Shown in pieces: positions 1 to 7,417 of a stretch of DNA of 7,885 bases (position 1 is its first letter; each line of letters begins with the position of its first letter). The stretch comes from an uncultured Alistipes sp. GTDB lineage: Bacteria; Bacteroidota; Bacteroidia; Bacteroidales; Rikenellaceae. A model generated the notes under the pieces. It was not told the origin of the DNA. It saw only the letters and a list, made by a program, of their open reading frames with translations, and ran no database searches. A program made the translations under genes and the position numbers. The DNA lies in the NCBI GenBank assembly GCA_900770585.1, contig CAAGKW010000395.1, positions 1 through 7,885 of the forward strand, written 5' to 3'.

Positions 1-1152
1 AAAGGTCTTGATATCGAGATCGGACAGCCCATTTCGCACCGTATCGACGCAATGCTGTCGGGTACGAAGGCAAACATCGCTATCAAGCTCTTCGGCGAGG
101 ACCTGAACAAGATGTACTCGCTCGGCAAGCAGATCAAGGGCGCGATCGGGTCGATCGACGCGCTGGCCGACATCACCGTCGAGCAGCAGGTCGAGCGTTC
201 GGAGTTGCAGATCGTGCCGCGCCGCGATATGTTGGCTCGCCACGGCATCACGATGTCGGAATTCAAAGAGTTTGTGGCCGTTGCGTTGCAGGGCGAGGCC
301 GTTTCGCAGATCTACGAGGGTAACGCTACGTTCGATCTGACGGTGAAGGTCGATGATCGCTATCGCAACTCGATCGAGTCGATCGGCAACATCCTGGTCG
401 ATTGCAGCGACGGCACGAAGGTACCTTTGGTGCAGGTGGCCGAGATTCGCTCGACGTCGGGTCCCAACGCTATCAACCGCGAGAACGTGAAGCGTAAGAT
501 CGTGGTTTCGGCAAATGTCGTAGGTGGCGACTTGGGTGGTGCCGTAAAGCAGATTCAGGAGGTTATCGACGAGCAGATCACCCTGCCCGAGGGTTACTAC
601 ATCGAGTATGGTGGTCAGTTCGAGAGCCAGCAGGCGGCAACACGCACGCTGACCTTCGCCTCGCTCGTGGCACTGCTCGTGATCTTCCTGCTGCTCTATC
701 AGGAGTTCCGCGACTTCGGTCTGTCGGGCCTGATTATGATCAACCTGCCGCTGGCATTGATTGGTGGTGTGGCAAGCATTTGGTTCACATCGGGTATCGT
801 TAGTATCCCCGCAATTATCGGTTTCATCTCGCTGTTGGGTATTGCCGTGCGTAACGGTATCCTGCTCGTGTCGCACTATCGTCAGTTGCAGGGCGAGGGT
901 CTTACGCTCTATGACGCCGTGGTGCAGGGCTCGATCGACCGTCTGAACCCGATCCTGATGACCTCGCTCACCTCGGCTCTGGCGCTGATTCCGCTGGCGC
1001 TCAATGGCGATGCGTCGGGTAACGAGATCCAAAGCCCGATGGCGAAGGTTATCCTCGGCGGTCTGATCTCATCGACCCTCTTGAATGGCTTTATCATTCC
1101 GATTGTATATATCATTTACACCAAATATAAAATCCGTAAGAACAATGCGTAA
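1..1152 (+). CDS. CusA/CzcA-family RND efflux permease, C-terminal part (5' partial)
   Basis: Inner-membrane proton-driven pump subunit of a tripartite RND exporter, probably of the heavy-metal efflux (HME) branch. The frame is open from the first base, so the gene starts upstream; only 383 codons of a usual 1,030-1,050 are present. The HME assignment rests on the opening QPISHRIDAMLSG and IKLFGEDL, then INRENVKRKIVVSANV, GGQFES, GIAVRNGILLVSHY and the closing EIQSPMAKVILGG. After a periplasmic porter portion, five hydrophobic segments lie at about window residues 219-234, 241-262, 269-292, 316-335 and 349-374, matching TM8-TM12 of the fold. The TM4 proton-relay residues and most substrate-site residues lie outside the window, so the substrate (Cu/Ag, Co/Zn/Cd or organic) cannot be read. 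The internal Met at base 52 is not the start, because the family sequence continues upstream of it. The gene is co-transcribed with the overlapping outer-membrane channel gene. Confidence 0.93.
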   Translation, partial: KGLDIEIGQPISHRIDAMLSGTKANIAIKLFGEDLNKMYSLGKQIKGAIGSIDALADITVEQQVERSELQIVPRRDMLARHGITMSEFKEFVAVALQGEAVSQIYEGNATFDLTVKVDDRYRNSIESIGNILVDCSDGTKVPLVQVAEIRSTSGPNAINRENVKRKIVVSANVVGGDLGGAVKQIQEVIDEQITLPEGYYIEYGGQFESQQAATRTLTFASLVALLVIFLLLYQEFRDFGLSGLIMINLPLALIGGVASIWFTSGIVSIPAIIGFISLLGIAVRNGILLVSHYRQLQGEGLTLYDAVVQGSIDRLNPILMTSLTSALALIPLALNGDASGNEIQSPMAKVILGGLISSTLLNGFIIPIVYIIYTKYKIRKNNA

Positions 1153-2329
1153 GATTAGATATATCGCTATTGCGACAGCTCTGGTTGCAACACTCAGCAC
1201 ACGTGCGCAAGGTATCGACGGCGTATTGCAGCAGATCGAGCAGAACAACCTCTCGCTGCGTGCTCACAGCTCGCTGACCGAGGCCCGCACGCTCGACGCC
1301 CGCACCGCAAACCAGCTACCCAATCCCCAGGTGCAGTATGTTCACGCGTGGGGCACACCTGCCGAGGCAGGCCAAAACGGCGAGTTGGTTGCCACTCAGT
1401 CGTTCGACTTTCCGACGGCCTACGCGCGTCGCTCGCAGATGGCTAAAATGCAGCGCTCGCACTTCACGGCTGATCACGCGCTGGTGCGTCAGCAGACTCT
1501 GCTCGAAGCCAAACAACTCTGTATCGACCTCATCGCTCTGCGTCGCCAAAAGGCAGTTGCCGACGAGCGAGCACAGAATGCCGAGCGTATAGCCGAGGTC
1601 TATGGCTCGCGCTTGAACGCCGGCAAGGGTAATATTCTCGAAAAGAATCGTGCAGAGATGGAGCTGACCGCAGCCCGTAATGCGGTGAGTATGCTCCAAA
1701 TTGAGATCGAGGCGGCAGAGAATCGTCTGCGCACACTCAATGGCGGTGAGCCGATCGTATTTACCGACACGGAGTATGCTCCGTTGGCTGAGCTTTTGCC
1801 GTTGGCCGATATGGAGGCTCTCTATTCGACTGCCGACCCCGCATTGCTGGTTGTAGCATCGCAGGTCGAGATTGCTGAACAGAGCGTTAGGGTCGAGCGA
1901 GCAAAGACCCTCCCGCAGTTTACCGTAGGTTACAAACTCGCCCACTCGACCGGTCAGCACTTCAATGGCGTTGTGGTGGGTATGAGCGTGCCTATCTTCT
2001 CGGGATACCGCAACACCCGCGCTGCAAAGGCCCAGGCCGCATACGCCGAGGCAGAGCACCTGAGCGCTGTGAATGATGTACGCACCTCGCTCGCAGCGAT
2101 GTATGAGCGTATGGAGGTATTGGAGCGCTCGATTGCCGAGTATCGCCAGATCGAGAGCGAGATGAGCGGCTATCGTTCGTATCTCTCGCGTGCTATCGAG
2201 GCGGGTCAGATCTCGATTATCGACTACTACTCGTCGCTGGCCAATTACTACGACGTTCTCTCGGCTCGTATCGACTTCGAGCGTCAGTTGCAGCAGGTAC
2301 ACGCCGAGATCACCTCGGTGATGTTGTAG
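1145..2329 (+). CDS. CzcC/TolC-like outer-membrane efflux channel (OEP family)
   Basis: Outer-membrane/periplasmic duct that would complete the RND pump encoded just upstream. It has 394 residues, the usual size for CzcC-type proteins. The start chosen is the ATG at 1145, which overlaps the permease stop (ATGCGTAA). It directly begins a signal peptide: MRKIR, a hydrophobic run to about residue 17, and a likely cleavage after Ala21 (TRA|QG). An upstream in-frame ATG at 1085 would add 20 residues lying inside the permease gene and would bury the signal. There is no lipobox Cys, unlike many OEP proteins. Long Ala/Glu/Arg-rich amphipathic helices alternate with short strands, giving two OEP repeats. 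PNPQVQY lies near residue 60, and the second repeat carries GMSVPIFSGYRNTRAAKAQA, the typical strand-turn-helix of the family. No Shine-Dalgarno sequence is seen, and translation is probably coupled to the permease. The family call is firm; the substrate is unknown. Confidence 0.93.
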   Translation: MRKIRYIAIATALVATLSTRAQGIDGVLQQIEQNNLSLRAHSSLTEARTLDARTANQLPNPQVQYVHAWGTPAEAGQNGELVATQSFDFPTAYARRSQMAKMQRSHFTADHALVRQQTLLEAKQLCIDLIALRRQKAVADERAQNAERIAEVYGSRLNAGKGNILEKNRAEMELTAARNAVSMLQIEIEAAENRLRTLNGGEPIVFTDTEYAPLAELLPLADMEALYSTADPALLVVASQVEIAEQSVRVERAKTLPQFTVGYKLAHSTGQHFNGVVVGMSVPIFSGYRNTRAAKAQAAYAEAEHLSAVNDVRTSLAAMYERMEVLERSIAEYRQIESEMSGYRSYLSRAIEAGQISIIDYYSSLANYYDVLSARIDFERQLQQVHAEITSVML

Positions 2330-2356
2330 TGCGATTTCAAGTTGAGTGAGAACAAA

Positions 2357-2386
2357 AATAGCCACGCCTTTTCGGGCGTGGCTATT
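2357..2386. terminator. Bidirectional intrinsic terminator between convergent operons
   Basis: A perfect 12-bp inverted repeat, AATAGCCACGCC / GGCGTGGCTATT, closes a 6-base loop (TTTTCG). It sits 27 bases after the channel gene stop on the plus strand and 23 bases after the GH20 gene stop on the minus strand. On the minus strand the stem runs straight into TATTTTTGTT, a good U-tract. On the plus strand it is followed by the weaker ATTCATTTTG. It should therefore end both transcripts, more efficiently for the minus-strand operon. Confidence 0.85.
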
Positions 2387-2390
2387 CATT

Positions 2391-2411
2391 TTGAATCTTG
2401 AATTTTGAATT
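2391..2411. repeat. Three-copy 7-bp tandem repeat (TTGAATC, TTGAATT, TTGAATT)
   Basis: Three head-to-tail heptamers, the first with one base changed, fill the gap between the terminator and the end of the GH20 gene. The last copy supplies two bases of that gene's TAA stop codon (2410-2412). Similar AT-rich TTGAATT runs occur in Bacteroidota intergenic DNA (from general recollection). No function is evident; slippage or relaxed AT spacer sequence is the simplest reading. Confidence 0.6.
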
Positions 2412-4728
2412 ACTCAACCTCGATCTCGCCAGCGAACAAGAAACCCTTGCCACCACCGCCATTGTGCCACGGTGACACGGGATCGAGCGTAGCTGCCTGA
2501 ACACGCAGATAGCGTGCCGCAGTAGGCTCAAACTCAACATCGAACTTAAAGATGCCGTCGGGCTCACCCTCAGCCTGCGGTTCAATATCGATATGACCCA
2601 CCTCGGTGAAGTTCTCGTTGTCGTCCGAAGTCAGCACGGTCATCGACATCGGCAGGAATACCCACGGTGCCTTCTGGGCCAATGCCGTCAGCGACACCTT
2701 CGAGTAGCTCTCCGAGCCCTCCATATCGATGGTTACGTCCATATCCTCGAACAGATAGCCGATCCACGGGCCACCACCAAAGTCGGGACCACCTACACGA
2801 CCATCGACCAGCGTCTTAGCGCCCTCGAAGAGATACTTTGCGTGGGGATTGCTATTCAAGGTTGCGGGGCGTGCCGTAGCCTTATTGAAGAGGATCGGAA
2901 CAACGCAGTTATCAACATCGATACCCTCGCGGAATACGGCTGCCGTCAGCGTGCACTGCTCGGTAATCTCCAACGGTTTGGTATAGACAGCCGACTCGGT
3001 AGTAGGCTCACTACCGTCGAGCGTATAGTAGATAGGGGTATCACCCAACGTGGTCAGCGTCGCCGTAACCGAACGCTTTGCCATATCGGTATCGGTCGTT
3101 GCCGTAATGCCAAAAATGTGGGTAGCATAATTATAACCCATAACCTCATAGATCTCGTGCATACGGAAGTTGCCAATGAAACGATCCCAATCGCGTACAC
3201 CCTTAGCGCACCACTGCACCTCGCTCAATGCCGACAGACGAGGCAACAACATATAATAGAGGTGATCGCGGTCGGCAATATACTCAGTCCACATATTGGC
3301 CTGAACACCGAGAATATGCTTAGCGTCCTCCTCGGTCAGCTCCTCGGGCAGTTCGTACGAATATACGCGATCAACGGGCAGGAAACCGCCAATACCGAAG
3401 GGCTCAGCCTCCTTATCGGCCGACTGGCAATAGTCGAAATAGAAGTACGAGGTGGGAACCATCACAACATCGTGACCCAACTTAGCAGCCTCGATACCGC
3501 CTTCGTTACCGCGCCACGACATCACCGCAGCATTGGGACCAATCTGACCTTCGAGAATCTCGTCCCAACCGATCACACGGCGACCCTTCTCAGCGAGGAA
3601 CTCCTCGATGCGGGTCATCACGTAGCTCTGCAAATAGTGCTCAGCCGAGTGTTTCTCGTCGTCCTTCAAGCCCAGCTCCTTGATCTTAGCCTGGCAGGTG
3701 GGGCACTTGCTCCAACGCACCTTCGGGCACTCGTCGCCACCGATATGGATCACCTCCGAGGGGAAGAGCTCAACGATCTCCTCGAATACACCCTCCAACA
3801 GGTCGAAGATCTTGTCGTTACCTGCGCAGAGTACCTCGTCCGAGATACCCCAACGAGGCCACACCTCATACGGACCACCCGTGCAACCCAACTCGGGATA
3901 TGCCGCCAAAGCAGCCATCATATGACCCGGCAGGTCGATCTCGGGAATAACCTCGATAGCATTTGCCGCAGCGTACTCAACAACCTCGCGAATCTGATCC
4001 TGAGTGTAGAATCCACCGTGAGGAACACCGTCATAGGTACCCCAATCCTTGCGAACTACGGTGTGCTTACGCATCGAACCGACCTCGGTCAACTTGGGGA
4101 AGCGCTTGATCTCAACGCGCCAGCCCTGATCGTCAGTGAGGTGCCAATGAAGGCGATTGAGCTTATGAACAGCCATAATGTCGATATATGCCTTCACCTC
4201 CTCTACCGAGAAGAAGTGGCGCGAAACATCGAGGTGCATACCACGATAGCCGAAACGGGGTGCGTCAGCTATTTCGAGGCAAGGCAGCGACCAATCCTTA
4301 TCGGCAGCCAGCTCCTCACCATAAACCTCGGCGGGCAACAACTGCTTGATAGTCTGGATAGCGTAGTGGAAACCAGCGAACTCGCTCGCGCGGACCTCAA
4401 CACCCTTGCGACCGATCGACAGGCGGTAGCCCTCAGGCTCAACCGTTGCATCTACCACAAAGCAGAAACCCTCCGAAGGCATTGCTGCCACCTTCGTAGC
4501 CTCGAACTCGCCGCCATTGGTCTTAGCCAACTGCTCGGCAAAGGTTGCAACCGATGCAAACGCGCGATCGTCTATCGCCTCGTCGCACGCAAGCGGTGCA
4601 TTAACAATCGAATATCGACCCGAACCCGCCTCAACGTGGTTGGGATAGGGAACAAGCGACAGAGGCTCGTTCTTGGGTGCGCAAGCCGTCGCAGCGACTG
4701 CCACCAATGCAATTAATAGTTTCTTCAT
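2410..4728 (-). CDS. GH20 beta-N-acetylhexosaminidase lipoprotein with C-terminal discoidin-like domain
   Basis: Exo-glycosidase predicted to remove terminal beta-linked GlcNAc or GalNAc from glycans outside the cytoplasm. It has 772 residues. The N-terminus MKKLLIALVAVAATAC is a lipoprotein signal with Cys16 as the lipidated residue; no clear acidic surface-export signal follows, so periplasmic versus surface location is open. Domains: GH20b-type alpha/beta domain about 22-155; (beta/alpha)8 catalytic domain about 158-515; chitobiase C-terminal-type module about 545-615 (IYYTLDGSEPT); discoidin (F5/8 type C)-like beta-sandwich about 630-772. Catalytic features are intact: sugar-binding Arg162 (YRG), HLTDDQGW at 196-203, His269, the Asp332-Glu333 pair in HIGGDE (Glu333 general acid, Asp332 orienting the substrate N-acetyl group), Trp388, Trp405, Tyr433 (FDY), and Trp480/Glu482. 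It is the last gene of the four-gene block, 19 bases after the phosphatase gene, and ends before the hairpin. The family is certain; the natural substrate is not. Confidence 0.95.
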   Translation of the reverse strand: MKKLLIALVAVAATACAPKNEPLSLVPYPNHVEAGSGRYSIVNAPLACDEAIDDRAFASVATFAEQLAKTNGGEFEATKVAAMPSEGFCFVVDATVEPEGYRLSIGRKGVEVRASEFAGFHYAIQTIKQLLPAEVYGEELAADKDWSLPCLEIADAPRFGYRGMHLDVSRHFFSVEEVKAYIDIMAVHKLNRLHWHLTDDQGWRVEIKRFPKLTEVGSMRKHTVVRKDWGTYDGVPHGGFYTQDQIREVVEYAAANAIEVIPEIDLPGHMMAALAAYPELGCTGGPYEVWPRWGISDEVLCAGNDKIFDLLEGVFEEIVELFPSEVIHIGGDECPKVRWSKCPTCQAKIKELGLKDDEKHSAEHYLQSYVMTRIEEFLAEKGRRVIGWDEILEGQIGPNAAVMSWRGNEGGIEAAKLGHDVVMVPTSYFYFDYCQSADKEAEPFGIGGFLPVDRVYSYELPEELTEEDAKHILGVQANMWTEYIADRDHLYYMLLPRLSALSEVQWCAKGVRDWDRFIGNFRMHEIYEVMGYNYATHIFGITATTDTDMAKRSVTATLTTLGDTPIYYTLDGSEPTTESAVYTKPLEITEQCTLTAAVFREGIDVDNCVVPILFNKATARPATLNSNPHAKYLFEGAKTLVDGRVGGPDFGGGPWIGYLFEDMDVTIDMEGSESYSKVSLTALAQKAPWVFLPMSMTVLTSDDNENFTEVGHIDIEPQAEGEPDGIFKFDVEFEPTAARYLRVQAATLDPVSPWHNGGGGKGFLFAGEIEVE

Positions 4729-4747
4729 CGTTTTATTGTGTGTTTAT

Positions 4748-5932
4748 TTACTTCTTCGACTTCTTCTTGCCCGTCATCAATCGCTCGATGATCTTAGGCA
4801 GTTCGGTATTCTTCATAATCGCACCAAACTCCTCAGCTCCTGCTCCATACGCAAAGATAGGAACAACCGTACCCGTATGACCCTTAGTGCTGAACGAGAG
4901 AATAATAGGTTTCTCCTCGCCTACCTCGTGCGAGCGGTACGAAACGCCCGTGCCACCCGTTTCGTGGTCAGCCGTTACGACCAACAGCGTTTCGGGGTGC
5001 GACTCAACGTACTTGACCAACATCTGCAACGTACGATCGAACTCCTGCATCTCCTCGATCATACCCTCCGAGTCGTTGTTGTGGCCATAGCCGTCGATAA
5101 TCGCGCTCTCGATCATCAGGAAGTAACCATTGCGATCAGCCGTGCGCTCCAACGTACCCAATGCCTTCTCGACCGCGCGAGTCAGGTACTCGGTCGGATC
5201 GGCCGAAGTAGGCTCCTCGCCATTATCGGCTGCCAGCTGTGCCGCCAAGCATACCTCAGCACCATCGGCTGCACCTGCGGTCGTATTGCTCGACTTGTTG
5301 CGACGATGTACGTCCGACATCGGCAGAATCGACACAAAACGATCAGCCGTCGAACGTGCCGTAGCACCCCAATCTAAATAGACATCGTAGCCACGCTTGA
5401 TCAACTCGGCAGTCAGATCGACCGAGTCGGGACGACCAACAAAGACGCTCAAACCCGATCCAATCGCCACATCGACACCACTCTCAACGAACTGCTCGGC
5501 CAGACGCAGGCTCTCCTTGCGACTCTTCACACCGCCATAGAATGCTGCGGGCGTAGCCTCGGTCAGCACCGTATTGACCACGATACCCGTGCGCTTGCCC
5601 ATCGTCTGAGCCTTGCGCAGAATACTATTCAGCTGATTACCCTCGGGATCGACACCCAGATAGCCATTGCGGGTACGTGTGCCCGTTGCCAGAGCCGTAC
5701 CACCCGCAGGCGAGTCGGTAACATAGTTGTCAGCCGAGCAGGTTTCCGACAGACCAATCACGGGAGCATACTCGAAGCCCGTCTTCTCGTTCTGCGACAA
5801 CAGCAGCGACGACACTGCGCCGAAGCCCATACCGTCGCCAATCAGATAGATCACATTCTTCACGCGCGGTTGACCAGCCGAAACGCTCAACACCGCCAGC
5901 GCAAAGAGTGTAGTTAGAAATGTCTTTTTCAT
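4748..5932 (-). CDS. Secreted alkaline phosphatase, PhoA superfamily, compact form
   Basis: Metal-dependent phosphomonoesterase of the periplasm or outside. It has 394 residues, shorter than E. coli PhoA (471). The signal peptide is MKKTFLTTLFALAVLSVSAG, with probable cleavage near residues 18-20 and no lipobox. Active-site residues, with E. coli PhoA equivalents by motif spacing: Asp33 (D51, IGDGMG), nucleophile Ser74 (S102, in DSPAGGTALATG), Thr127 (T155), Arg138 (R166), Glu275 (E322), Asp280 (D327), His284 (H331), Asp322-His323 (D369-H370, TADHETGG) and His352 (H412, GHTG). The two zinc sites are complete. Two second-shell positions differ: Glu125 replaces Asp153 and Gly281 replaces Lys328. 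The C-terminus is strongly basic (KKKSKK). The ATG lies 21 bases after the flippase stop, and the GH20 gene follows after 19 bases. No phosphate-starvation box could be recognised. The natural substrate is unknown; phosphorylated glycans are one guess given the neighbours. Confidence 0.94.
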   Translation of the reverse strand: MKKTFLTTLFALAVLSVSAGQPRVKNVIYLIGDGMGFGAVSSLLLSQNEKTGFEYAPVIGLSETCSADNYVTDSPAGGTALATGTRTRNGYLGVDPEGNQLNSILRKAQTMGKRTGIVVNTVLTEATPAAFYGGVKSRKESLRLAEQFVESGVDVAIGSGLSVFVGRPDSVDLTAELIKRGYDVYLDWGATARSTADRFVSILPMSDVHRRNKSSNTTAGAADGAEVCLAAQLAADNGEEPTSADPTEYLTRAVEKALGTLERTADRNGYFLMIESAIIDGYGHNNDSEGMIEEMQEFDRTLQMLVKYVESHPETLLVVTADHETGGTGVSYRSHEVGEEKPIILSFSTKGHTGTVVPIFAYGAGAEEFGAIMKNTELPKIIERLMTGKKKSKK

Positions 5933-5953
5933 TGTTGTGTAGATATTTGTTAG

Positions 5954-7402
5954 TTATTTATTGATTTTTCCGATCAGTCCACGTGCGATACGCACCATCT
6001 CGCGCATACCCTCCAAGCGCAACAACCACGCGCCACCGGCATAGATCGCAACACCTGCCACGACCTCCACCACCAAACGCGCTGCTATCGGCCACATCTG
6101 CACCGCACCACTCAGCGCATAGACCACCGCGCACATCAACGCCGCAACGGCCAGCGGAGCAAGCAGATCGCGCACAACGTGCCACACCGACACGTTGGTG
6201 AAACGCAACGTCGCACCGAAATTGACCACCATCTCGATTGCCGACATCACCACCAGGCCCCACACTACGGCCTCGACACTCATCGGTATGGTCACGACGA
6301 GGATAGCCGTCATTATCAGTTTCTTGACCACTTCGAGTTGGAAAATTATTCGGCCATTGCTACGCACTTTCAAGATGTTGTACGCCACCATTGCTATCGG
6401 TTGGGTAATACCCATCAGGCACAACACGCGGAAATAGGGCACCGTCGGTCGCCACTTATCGCCTATCAGCGCAAACATATCGTCAGCAACTGCCACCAAT
6501 CCCGCCATCATCGGGATCATCACAAATGCCATAACCATCAACACCTGTCGATAGCTCTCAGCAAATTTGCGTTCGTCATCACGGATTGTCGATAGCGCAG
6601 GGAAGGTCACATTCTGCACCGCCTGCACGGTCGAGGTTACGGGCAGATCTTTCAGCTTCTGCGCTTGCGAGAAATAGCCGAGCTGTTGCAGCGTGTACAT
6701 ACTACCAATAAACAGCGACGACACGTTATTGTAGATACCATTGAGCAGATCGGTTGCCAGCAGTCGCGAGCTATAAGGGAACATCTCGCGCAAAGGTTTC
6801 AGACTCCAACCTCCCTTCGGGCGCCAATCGCCCCACCACCACAACAGCACCGCCTTGACTACCAGCGTCAGCAGTCGCTGGCTCACCAAAGCCCACAAGC
6901 CTCCGCCCAAAACCGCAATCACAATCGACACCACGCCCGCCACCAACGACGAGAGGAAGGTAACGGTCGAGAGTTTGCGGAAGGCGAACGTACGAGTGAG
7001 GATCGTATTTTGGATTACACACATCGCATTGACCGGCAGCAACAGAAACAGCACCGGTGCAATGCGCGTCATCGCGGGCTGGTCGTAATATTCGGCCAAC
7101 GGGAACGACCCCGCAACCAGCAGTGCATACAGCACCCACGACACCACCAAATTAAACCCAAAGACCGAGGTATAGTCCGTCTCGGTCGGTTCGGGTTTGC
7201 GGATCAGCGCTTGCGAAAATCCGCTATCGACAATCAGCAACGACACCGTAGCAAAGACCACCAACACGGCCATCGTGCCGTAATCGTCGGGTACGAGCAG
7301 TCCCGCCAGCACAAAGCTGACGACCATTTGCAGGAGCATCGAGCCGATCTTCTCGGCTGCGCTCCACGCCACACCACTCACTACCTTGTCTTTGAGTTGC
7401 AT
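5954..7402 (-). CDS. Wzx/WzxC-like polysaccharide flippase (MOP superfamily)
   Basis: Polytopic inner-membrane protein of the oligosaccharide/polysaccharide exporter group (Polysacc_synt family), which flips lipid-linked sugar units for O-antigen, capsule or similar glycans. It has 482 residues, normal for the family, and about 12-14 hydrophobic segments, among them about 19-37, 42-58, 80-100, 113-130, 147-166, 168-190, 288-306, 322-342, 376-395, 412-430 and 438-460. Family-like sequence includes the N-terminal GVAWSAAEKIGSMLLQ, VDSGFSQALIRKP (58-70), WWWGDWRPKGGWS before a loop, and LGYFSQAQKLKDLP (241-254). It starts 15 bases after aroQ and lies 21 bases before the phosphatase gene, in one apparent operon. 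No glycosyltransferase or polymerase is adjacent within the window, so it is not visibly part of a classic capsule locus. The substrate cannot be inferred; a lipid II flippase (MurJ) is unlikely on overall sequence style. Confidence 0.88.
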   Translation of the reverse strand: MQLKDKVVSGVAWSAAEKIGSMLLQMVVSFVLAGLLVPDDYGTMAVLVVFATVSLLIVDSGFSQALIRKPEPTETDYTSVFGFNLVVSWVLYALLVAGSFPLAEYYDQPAMTRIAPVLFLLLPVNAMCVIQNTILTRTFAFRKLSTVTFLSSLVAGVVSIVIAVLGGGLWALVSQRLLTLVVKAVLLWWWGDWRPKGGWSLKPLREMFPYSSRLLATDLLNGIYNNVSSLFIGSMYTLQQLGYFSQAQKLKDLPVTSTVQAVQNVTFPALSTIRDDERKFAESYRQVLMVMAFVMIPMMAGLVAVADDMFALIGDKWRPTVPYFRVLCLMGITQPIAMVAYNILKVRSNGRIIFQLEVVKKLIMTAILVVTIPMSVEAVVWGLVVMSAIEMVVNFGATLRFTNVSVWHVVRDLLAPLAVAALMCAVVYALSGAVQMWPIAARLVVEVVAGVAIYAGGAWLLRLEGMREMVRIARGLIGKINK

Positions 7403-7417
7403 CGTGCTTTACGGTTT

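Noticed and set aside
52..54. ATG at 52 as the start of a short permease
   Set aside because: The frame is open to base 1 and the upstream residues (KGLDIEIGQPISHRIDA) match CusA/CzcA proteins, so the gene is cut by the window edge.
1085..1144. Upstream in-frame ATG that would lengthen the channel protein by 20 residues
   Set aside because: It would put 20 residues encoded within the permease gene ahead of a clear signal peptide; the ATG at 1145 begins exactly at MRKIR and the hydrophobic core.
1316..2389. 357-codon minus-strand open frame opposite the outer-membrane channel gene
   Set aside because: Same codon-register shadow effect; it would also start inside the terminator hairpin region, and its translation resembles no family I recognise.
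2391..2411. Heptamer repeat as an integration (attachment) site or insertion-sequence end
   Set aside because: No tRNA, integrase, transposase or second distant copy is present in the window, and the flanking genes are intact.
3690..3735. Cys residues around ECPKVRWSKCPTC in the GH20 protein as a zinc-binding module
   Set aside because: Cysteines following the HIGGDE motif are commonly seen in Bacteroidota GH20 proteins and sit within the catalytic domain; there is no separate zinc-ribbon fold or fourth ligand in a convincing position.
2593..4716. 707-codon plus-strand open frame opposite the GH20 gene
   Set aside because: It lies in codon register with a clear GH20 gene, has no recognisable family or export signal, and is His/Arg/Leu-rich low-complexity sequence as expected of an antisense shadow.
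4673..5377. 234-codon plus-strand open frame spanning the GH20/phosphatase junction
   Set aside because: Arg/Leu-rich shadow in codon register with the phosphatase gene; it crosses two real genes and carries no domain.
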